DNA of 64,000 nt from Zygnema cylindricum (Eukaryota; Streptophyta; Zygnematophyceae; Zygnematales; Zygnemataceae): NCBI GenBank assembly GCA_037447655.1, contig JBBHKE010002073.1:305943-369942 (forward strand). The letters are read 5' to 3'. The first letter of the stretch is position 1. Each line of letters begins with the position of its first letter. The notes beneath the pieces were generated by a model, which was not told the DNA's origin, did no database searches, and saw only the letters and a program-made list of their open reading frames with translations. Both the position numbers and the translations under genes were made by a program. Positions 56,848 to 64,000 of the stretch are shown in pieces.

Positions 56848-57282
56848 GGGGTTGTAGTTTTAGTTTAGAGAGTTGACGTGCTTTTCATTTTGAGTTTGGG
56901 TGCTTTTATTCTACTTGCCATTTTTATGTGTTCACATTGCTCTTTGTTTTTCATTGCCCTTCTTGTAGTTTTTGAGTTTTGGACATGCCAACCCTTGTAC
57001 CCCCGGACTCAGATTGTTTACCATCATGCTTTTTAATTTATCCGGTATGTTTTTGCTTTCATGGTTCAAATGTGTAAAATCACACAGATAAATTAAAAAG
57101 CACGATGGTAAACCATCCGAGTCCGGGGGTACAATAGGGGTGGCATGGCCAAAACTTAAAACTACAAGCAGGGCAATGAAAAACAAAGAAAGCAACGTGA
57201 ACACATAAAAAGGGCATAGAATAAAAGCACCCAAACTCAAAATGAAAAGCACGGTAACTCACTAAACCAAAACCACAACCCC
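56848..57282. repeat. long inverted repeat (195-bp arms, 44-base loop)
   Basis: Left arm 56848-57042 and right arm 57087-57282 are inverted complements with few mismatches, for example 'gcttttcattttgagtttgg' with 'ccaaactcaaaatgaaaagc' and 'catgctttttaatttatc' with 'gataaattaaaaagcacg'. The arms are the 3' end of the dispersed fragment in both orientations, as expected of two elements joined tail to tail. Confidence 0.92.
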
Positions 57283-58286
57283 ATATGTGTAAAACAGTTG
57301 GGGACACTATATAAGGTGACCCATGCTATACATATATTATACCGTAAGACATCCATATAGTAGTATAGGGCAAGCAAATACAGTGTTTCCAACATTTTAG
57401 CACGTTTCAATTAAGATTTTCAAGCCAATGGTGGTGAATTCATGACAATAGTCTTCCCGCACAATTTCCAAAGGGAACGCAGTTCTAATCTCTGAAATGT
57501 CCTCATCAGTTATTCCTTACAATATAAACAACTCTGGTTTTTAAAAAAAGCATTCCGGAACCTGCTAACCACAGGAATGGAAACACCAATGACACAAGAA
57601 AAAGATCTAATATTTACTATTTGTCCTTTACAACATTACACAGTAACAGACGAAAAGTGGCATAGGTTGAACATTTCACTCTTTAAAATGTGCAATTAAG
57701 TCACACTATTATTCTACCAAGCCTCCCTCTGAAACCAACTGCCAGTTATATACAGACCATGCCCAATGTGGGCACCCACCATCATAAACCTCATTCCCCC
57801 TCAGAGGCCCTCTTACATTTGTACAGTAGTGATGTTATTCCTCCCCCCGAATTACTCAAATTACTCAGATTACTACTATCTAAATGACATAACATAACTA
57901 TAGCCCCATAATCCGAGAAACACATGCATACACCAGCCCTACTTAGGTAGTCTTCAGATGGTGATGTCTATTTAACAACAGCCATTGCATCGAAGTGATT
58001 GCAGGCGTCTCTCATACTTTCCTCATATGTTTTAAACCCTAATTGTTGTAAACCTCAATAAAGATACCAGCGATCCCAACACACTTAAGACTCAAAAGAA
58101 GAAAAACCTAAAACAAACCATCCCTGAAAAAAAAATGAACTGTACCCGAGGAGAACCAACCACTGACGCTTCACAAGAGGTCCCCCAAATTAAAAAAAAA
58201 AAGAATGAACAGTGGGGCCTCCTCACTTCTTAGGAACATAAGAATGAACATATCTCGTGAGAAATACTCCCAATAATCTCATCTCA
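57283..58286. other. intergenic, no gene seen
   Basis: Probably includes the 3' UTR of the minus-strand gene ending at 58287. Frames are short. Confidence 0.5.
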
Positions 58287-58581
58287 TTATGCAGCCTTTG
58301 CACCCCAGCCTTGCCAACTATCTCCCCATTTCTGAGGACTGGTGTAGGAAAGCCCGGCTCTTATAATGTCTAAAGCTCGCTCAGTATGCTGAGGTTGGAC
58401 TGCTTGCCAATCCACGGGATGCTGCCAGGTGGCAGACAACGGAACAGTCAACGGAACGCCTGCTTGAGAAGGCTGATCAGGATGCAAACCAGCTCCTCCT
58501 ATTGGCTGTTGAAATTCGTGTATACTCTGTTGCAGTTCTCGTTCTCGGAGAGCCGATCGAAGACGATCGAGCTCTGCCATT
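58287..58581 (-). CDS. small minus-strand protein or last exon, unknown function
   Basis: I do not recognise it. The frame from ATG at 58580 encodes 97 residues: a predicted amphipathic helix (AELDRLRSALRERELQQSI), a Gly/Pro-rich middle, and a Trp-rich C terminus (KWGDSWQGWGAKAA). A splice acceptor (tttacag) lies immediately before the A preceding ATG, so either a 5'-UTR intron precedes the start or this is a terminal exon of a longer gene. Composition looks like real coding sequence, unlike the surrounding low-complexity frames. It is divergent to the MinC-like gene about 900 bp away. Confidence 0.45.
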
Positions 58582-58651
58582 CTGTAAACAATGAAACACA
58601 AAACAAAACAACCATCAGAACCTGTCCACAAACAGAAGGTTTTGCCATAGA

Positions 58652-58709
58652 CACACACACACACACACACACACACAGAGAGAGAGGGAGAGAGAGAGAG
58701 AGAGAGAGC
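58652..58709. repeat. (CA)n(GA)n microsatellite
   Basis: A run of CA followed by GA dinucleotides, in the putative intron or upstream region of the minus-strand gene. Confidence 0.97.
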
Positions 58710-59465
58710 ATTGTGGTCAGGCTGCTTCTCAACGCCCAAAAGAAAGAAACACTGTCAGAGTTAGTGCTGGACGGACTCCTCTTGGTTGAAAAAATAAATT
58801 GACGGTGATGTATTTAGCCGTGATTTCTGAATTGCTGTACATAATGTGGACGGCAGAAATATCAGAAGGAAATGCACGTGGGCTACAAGGGTCCAAATGG
58901 CTTTTACGTTTGCCCCCAGGAAATAGTGTTAAACATTCACTCATATCCTTGTTGCTTCTCAACCGTAATAGTTATGGTAGAGTGTTGTTAATCCGTAGTA
59001 TTCCTCCGTGGAGTCTAAATGTTGTGAATGGTGTAGCATATCCTGTCATTGAGGTTCTTGCTAGTAGACGATATGTGTTGGAAGCCGCTGACCAATCGGC
59101 TGGTTCAAAGGCAGAACAATGGAAGCATTAGAGAAGGGCCATAAAGCAATTACACTGTTTTACATGGCAGAAATATTGAACTTTACCTGAAATCTTTTTC
59201 CATGACTCAAATGTCATGGTGGCCATGTTTTAGCTTTTGCTCTTTTTTTCCACTTGATTATTGCCACCAAATCTGTAGCAAAAGGAACTCTTGCACAATG
59301 AAACTTGTCCCTCTCATTTGTCTCCCATGTGTGTCTTTACCTATAGTCACAACAGCAAATGCAGAAACTTACCCAGCCATAGTCTGGTCCTAGATCACGC
59401 CAATTGAAATGTTTCTTTCTTATTCTGACTTCCGAATATTAATGGTCCCTAGTTCTATGTCGCAG

Positions 59466-59701
59466 GTATTTGGTGATGTCGGCTTGGGATCTGTTATTCG
59501 GGCAGGAGGTGATGTTTTGGTTCTCGGCCGTCTAACGGGCGAAGTTCACGCAGGGCTCAACAAAGATCGCCGAGCGTCAGTTTTCGCTTGGGCAATGGAA
59601 CCATCCATGATTGGAATCGCCAACGAGCTTGTGTTGGGTCCAGAGGGCGGGGCTCAATCACACCCAGAAATCGCATCAATAAGTGATCTTGGATCAATAA
59701 G
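59466..59701 (+). CDS. MinC: MinC C-terminal domain exon (plastid division-site regulator)
   Basis: A single exon between a CAG acceptor (59463-59465) and a GT donor (59702) encodes VFGDVGLGSVIRAGGDVLVL, GRLTGEVHAG, DRRASVFAWAMEPSMIGIAN and SHPEIASI. These follow the right-handed beta-helix pattern of MinC_C: G-D-V-x-x-G-(A/S), A-G-G-D-(I/V), L-x-G-x-x-H-A-G, (I/V)-F-A and P-x-x-x-x-I-A. In bacteria MinC with MinD blocks FtsZ assembly away from mid-cell; a nuclear copy would act in the chloroplast. The N-terminal domain, transit peptide and 3' end are not identified; a possible last exon begins at 59811. The gene may be complete with distant exons, or a fragment. Confidence 0.8.
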
Positions 59702-60337
59702 GTGGGAAGTTTTACATTTTAATTCATGTTTTAAATTATTCATTTGGATATGTACTGTGGTGATGCTATATTTTGGGGATGCTGCTATCATGGTTTCTGT
59801 CAACGGGCAGGCAAAACTGTTCAGTTAGCTTTGACAACAGAGTGACAACAGGTCCAGCCAAATCGTGTCCAGAAAAAGCTCTAAACTCGGCATCTCAGCT
59901 ATTCGCTTGCACAAGCACCTCGATGTGTTTCTGCGTGACCAGCCTCAATAGCTAAAGAAACATCTTTAATATCCACAGTTATGGACCAAACAATCTCAAA
60001 CAAGGAAAACTTCTGAGCCCGGCCACATCAGTGGTCATGCTATTTTGCCTATGGCCGTAAGGTGTCGTGTTGGGTTGCAAAGCAGCATGAATGTTACAGT
60101 CACACAATTCAGGAGCATTCGGTGCATGTGGATGGTTTGACATTCTGCTTGCTCGTCTTGTCCTGGTTGTCCTACAGACTGCAGCTCAGCAGATCTGCTG
60201 CTCTGCAGCTCCGTTTCCGTTGCTCCGTTGTTGCTCCTTTGCTCTGCTGCTGTGCAGATCCGTTGCTGGCCCTTACTGCCACATTCTTGCTTGTATCTCT
60301 TTCTCCCTCTCTCTGCCTCCCCTATTGAGCCCTGCAG

Positions 60338-62056
60338 GCTGTGTGGTGGCGGGGGCGGCGGGCAGCATTGAGCCGGCGATGGTGCAGCGGAGCAGTCGAG
60401 GGCGAAGGGAGTTCACTTCGGAGGGAGAGGGAGTGGAGGATGTGATTCAGCAGATGGCTAGTAAACACCTTCCGAGTGTCCAATGGAAGCCGGTGGAGCA
60501 CGGAGGAGAAGGACCTCCGATACAATCTAAGGGAGCAGCCAGAGTGGCGATTTTTACAGGAGCATATATCACTGCGGTGGGGCTTGCAACAATCGCGTTT
60601 CCACAGTTGGTATTTGGTGAGGGGTACTCTCAGTTAGCTGCTGTGCTACAACAGCCAAAAACCATGACGAGGCAGGTTTAGGAGATTTTTGTTCGTTTGT
60701 TGTTTCACCTGTAACAGATGTCCTCTTCAACAGTTCTTGTAATTTCTGTCTGTTAGGTGCAACTCTCACTTCTTAACTGCAGGTTTTCTAAAATGTAGAA
60801 CTTAAGAGCACCATGGTTAGAGATTCATTTGTAAACCCAGTCCCGACTGGAAGCATGTTGTGTCCTTATCGTCTTCAACTTTAACCAGGCACTTCAGAAA
60901 TTAGTTATCGGCCATGATCTCACACTGAGCGACAAGTGAGAGCTTCCCCTGCGGGTTGGTTGTCAGAGTTTGTTTCTGTGGAAAATTGCATTGAAAACTT
61001 GGAACCGGTCAACTGTGGGAGCATTCATCCCTTTCATCTTACAAAGGTTTTCATCCAAATTGAAAAGGCCCTTCCACTCATACATCTGCAACTACCGGTT
61101 ATGTATTCGTAATACTTCTCCTTCTTCATGTCTCGTCTCCACCAACATCTCTTGTCTCAGCACAGATTCCCCTCATCAATTTGATTTTCCACTTTTGTGC
61201 TCTCCAGGTCTTCTCTTTGATGTAAAGGCCGTATCCCGCGGCTGGATTCAAGTGATTGGTGTTCTCTGCCTTGTAATGTCTCGCTCTCTCTCTCTCTCCC
61301 TCCCCCGCTTTTTCCAATTAATCAGCTTTATTGCTGCCAGAGGCTGAAATGTAGGTGATATATATTGTGTATCTGAGTTTCATCAATATTCTTCCCTCAC
61401 ACTCTTGTTTTTATCGTCAGTTAGTCAGTACTTAGTAATGTGATCTTAACTGAAATCAATTATACGTCTTTTTTTCCTGCAGGTATTTGGCATCAACTAC
61501 ATGGGAGCGGCACAAGGGGACCTGAGAGGATATGGCGCCCTTGGGTTTTACCTTTCTACAGTGTTCAGTCGAACAGTAAGCTGACTAGTTACATCACAAG
61601 ATGTACATACCAGAAATTTTGAGGTTTTCAACGTGGTTTTAAATGGCTACCTACGGCACAGTTTTGATCACGAGCTTGTCTTATCTGTATGTGCAGGTTC
61701 TGTTTTTTGCATTTTGTGCTCTGGTGGCCTTTGGCTCACTGCAAGAATCGCTGTTAGTGGTGAGCGCCCAGGCTTGGCCAAGTTTGAAGTCAAGAAATGG
61801 TTCTCTCTTTGAATTGTTCGTGCTCCAAAATGATGTCTTTTAGATCGTTGTAGTCAAAGCAACTTTATCACTTCCTTATGCAAGCTACTCATGCAAGGTG
61901 GTTTGCTATCGCTGTAGCCTCTTTTTGTCTGCTTGTGATCTGCATAGAGGGCTGATTATCTATTTGTGTATCTTCCTGGTTCAGCTTGCCGCCATCAATC
62001 TTGTGGGCGCTCTTTCTATGCTATGGGCGCTGCGATCGCAGGCAGAGGCTTCGTAA
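60338..62056 (+). CDS. predicted four-helix membrane protein, probably plastid, 5 exons
   Basis: Exons 60338-60616, 61208-61272, 61483-61575, 61697-61759, 61985-62056 join in frame with GT-AG introns and end at TAA. The readable product is about 190 residues: a basic N-terminal segment (VQRSSRGRREF), then hydrophobic helices around AIFTGAYITAVGLATIAFPQ, WIQVIGVLCLVFGINYMGAA, VLFFAFCALVAFGSL and LAAINLVGALSMLWAL. The upstream exon with the start codon is not identified, since the first exon opens in mid-codon; an internal ATG at 60380 is an alternative start. I do not recognise a named family. It lies 640 bp downstream of the MinC exon on the same strand; the exon phases do not join directly. 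Confidence 0.7.
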
Positions 62057-63278
62057 GAAAAGAACTCTCAAAGCATTCAAAACAATCGTCAGGCTTGCAG
62101 GCATGCAACAACAAAGGATTAGGAGCAACCAAAATTTACAACATTTTTTTGACTGTATAATCTTCATAAATGTGTTTCAAGAAGACTGAGGAACAGTCTC
62201 GTGAGACACTGGGAAGTAAAATGGAATTCTGCATTCCCGATTCTAACTGACATTAGTGTTTTAGAAAGTAGACCAAGTAGTTGTACTATATAATGTGATA
62301 GTTATTCTTGCCTGAGTGTAAGTCATATATGGAGTATAGTGATTGTTTGCAAGAGATTACTAGTTTCAAATATTCTTTTGTTCTACAATGGCCACATTGG
62401 TATAAAAGTGTTTTTTATTTGTATGATGTTTTATTTAATGGATAAAAGAGAATGTTTGAAACTCGAATCCCTATGCTGGAGTGTTATGCAATATTTAATT
62501 GATTAACGGACTAGCTGGAAATTGGGCCCAAGACATTGGTTCTCCACATGGATGTGGTGCTTTCCATTTGGTGCTCTTAATGTGATAAATCATATGAAAG
62601 AAAATACAAGCAATTAACTCATCTAGTCAGCAACATGCATAGAGTGGTCCATAAGCTGTATTTGCTACTGTCTTACACATTGGGGTTCCATTATGCTTGG
62701 AGCTCTTAACAATCGTGGCATCCCAATATAGCAGTAGTTATGTGACTAATAAACTGGCTGCTATGCAAACAAACCGACTGCACAAGCAGCTTTTATACAA
62801 ACTGCTCATGCCATCTCTTCATTCAGTTTCACAAACATAGTTGCATAACAGGGAGCTAAAAGACACAACAAAATGGATTGCAATATGCTGGCCACACTCA
62901 GGGCTTCAGTTCAGTGTAAGAACAATCCCAGGATGATTTAAATCTGCTTATTTCATATGAACATGTTCACCATGGTAGTTTTTACGAAAAAAATTATTTG
63001 GAGGCACTTCATTGCATTTCACAAAAACATGTCCAAAAATGCATCCTCGCACTTTATTAAAAACGAGTGTCCCACAAATGCAACGCCTTTAATCCTGTTG
63101 CAAAGGGTGAGAGAAACATGAACTGAATCGACAAGTCACATACGCTGCTTAACGATTCTGGTCAACCTCCTATGAAGATCGCAATGACCACGAGACTGAC
63201 AGTGTTCAGTTGATGATGACGATAAAGCTGAAATCCTAATATGATATCATTCTTCTAAAGTACAGTGTAGCTCAGACC
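62057..63278. other. intergenic between convergent genes
   Basis: No gene is seen. It holds the 3' ends of the plus-strand membrane-protein gene and the minus-strand gene at 63279. Confidence 0.5.
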
Positions 63279-63670
63279 TTATGAGCCCCACATCCTCGAC
63301 TCCATGGTGAACTTATTTGGGGATACAACTATGTTTGCTAGACCTTTCACCTGTTCAAGAATAAACTCACGTTCATCCTCGACAAGGTTACGTTTTTTAT
63401 ATACAAGATTGAATTTATCTGTATGCCACTTCAAAGCAGCGTGCCGTTCCTTCTTCTTGTGATCAGTCGCTGATAATGTATCTTTGGGCTCCAGGAAGAA
63501 GGGATTCCCAGGTGGTGGCCACGGAATAGTCAGAATGCTTAGCGGCGGTAGACCCTCCTGGCTCTGTTCAGCTTTCAGTTTCTCCCAGATACTGTTGTAT
63601 TGTGCATACGTTCTCGTTTTAGCAAGACCCATTGCTTGGACCCATGTATGTCTCAGCCTGAAGCGAGCGC
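63279..63670 (-). CDS. last exon of an NF-kappa-B-inhibitor-like (NFKBIL1/J-like) protein
   Basis: The minus-strand exon starts after a tgtttcag acceptor (63671-63676) and runs to a stop at 63279. It reads YNSIWEKLKAEQ, then ILTIPWPPPGNPFF, then ALKWHTDKFN, and a C-terminal helix EDEREFILEQVKGLANIV. The order W-x-x-(L/F), (D/I)-(V/I)-P-W-P, (L/V)-x-W-H-x-D-(R/K)-F and a final helix matches the C-terminal region of NFKBIL1-like proteins, a divergent J-like fold. Thr replaces the usual Pro of HPD here. Earlier exons must lie to the right, mostly outside the window. Confidence 0.5.
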
Positions 63671-64000
63671 CTGAAACACAGTAGACACAAAGGCATACCA
63701 CCCAGCAACAATTTCAGGATAAGGTGCACATTTCAGAAAAAATCCTTATCAAAAGTAAGCTTTTCGAACTTCCATTAACTTTACTTGGTTGGCTTGCTTT
63801 CTCCTCTAGTTTGAAGATCATTAAAACTGTTGGAGAAGAATTTGCATATTCATTTTAAAGAAAACAAAAAGGAGAACAACAAGGCTATTCATTTGTTGAG
63901 GAAAATTGAGGTGAGCATACTTGTGGAGTATTTATGCGACAATGGTAGTATTCACATTTTGCAGATTCATAAGCTCTATGTGAATAAGTTGAGCCAGCTG

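Noticed and set aside
59466-59701. Bacterial contamination as the source of the MinC sequence
   Set aside because: The exon is bounded by splice signals and surrounded by eukaryotic repeats and spliced genes in continuous sequence.
58287-63670. A single minus-strand gene joining the 97-codon exon with the NFKBIL1-like exon
   Set aside because: Two plus-strand spliced genes lie between them, and both minus-strand exons end in their own stop codons.

Overview
This is a eukaryotic nuclear window with spliced genes, long introns and dense transposable elements. The proteins look like the green-plant lineage: an Elongator subunit 2 and a CIA2B/AE7 protein close to plant versions, plus a gene encoding the C-terminal domain of MinC, a cyanobacterial-type plastid-division inhibitor. 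Retention of MinC and of an apparent AT-AC minor-spliceosome intron, together with introns full of simple repeats, suggest a streptophyte alga or a bryophyte-grade plant. The species cannot be named from the sequence.

Layout. 1-4238: the 3' part of a Ty1/copia element with its 3' LTR; its integrase region is replaced by an inverted fragment of a related LTR. 4239-15532: two related minus-strand LTR retrotransposons in tandem (LTRs at 9652-10412 and 14775-15532), the second hit by a solo LTR (12736-13805). 15533-22290: purine-rich and tandem-repeat DNA, another solo LTR (17409-18595) with a perfect 5-bp target duplication, and an unrecognised coding remnant (18934-19629). 22290-24053: a MITE end and a 1.5-kb foldback element. 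25450-26120: a decayed Ty3/gypsy integrase. 27595-28815: a truncated LTR between 264-bp direct repeats. 30077-30292: a MITE.

30834-44306: ELP2, about 11 exons on the plus strand, with long repeat-filled introns and unusual Glu/Gly/Arg-rich insertions in the protein. 44307-50177: MITEs, a dispersed retroelement-like fragment, a tRNA-like gene and an LRR-like remnant. 50343-54537: the CIA2B/AE7 gene (cytosolic iron-sulfur targeting), 5 exons; intron 1 has AT-AC ends with U12-type signals and holds a large palindrome. 56378-57282: second retroelement-like fragment followed by a 195-bp-arm inverted repeat. 58287-58581: small minus-strand exon of unknown function. 59466-59701: MinC C-terminal exon. 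60338-62056: 5 exons of a predicted four-helix membrane protein. 63279-63670: last exon of a minus-strand gene resembling the NF-kappa-B-inhibitor-like (NFKBIL1) C-terminal J-like region.

ELP2 and CIA2B are housekeeping genes of different pathways that meet biochemically: Elongator's catalytic subunit is an Fe-S protein and the CIA system matures cytosolic and nuclear Fe-S proteins. Nothing in the sequence shows that the neighbourhood is functional. Exon boundaries were placed by hand from reading frame, splice signals and family similarity.
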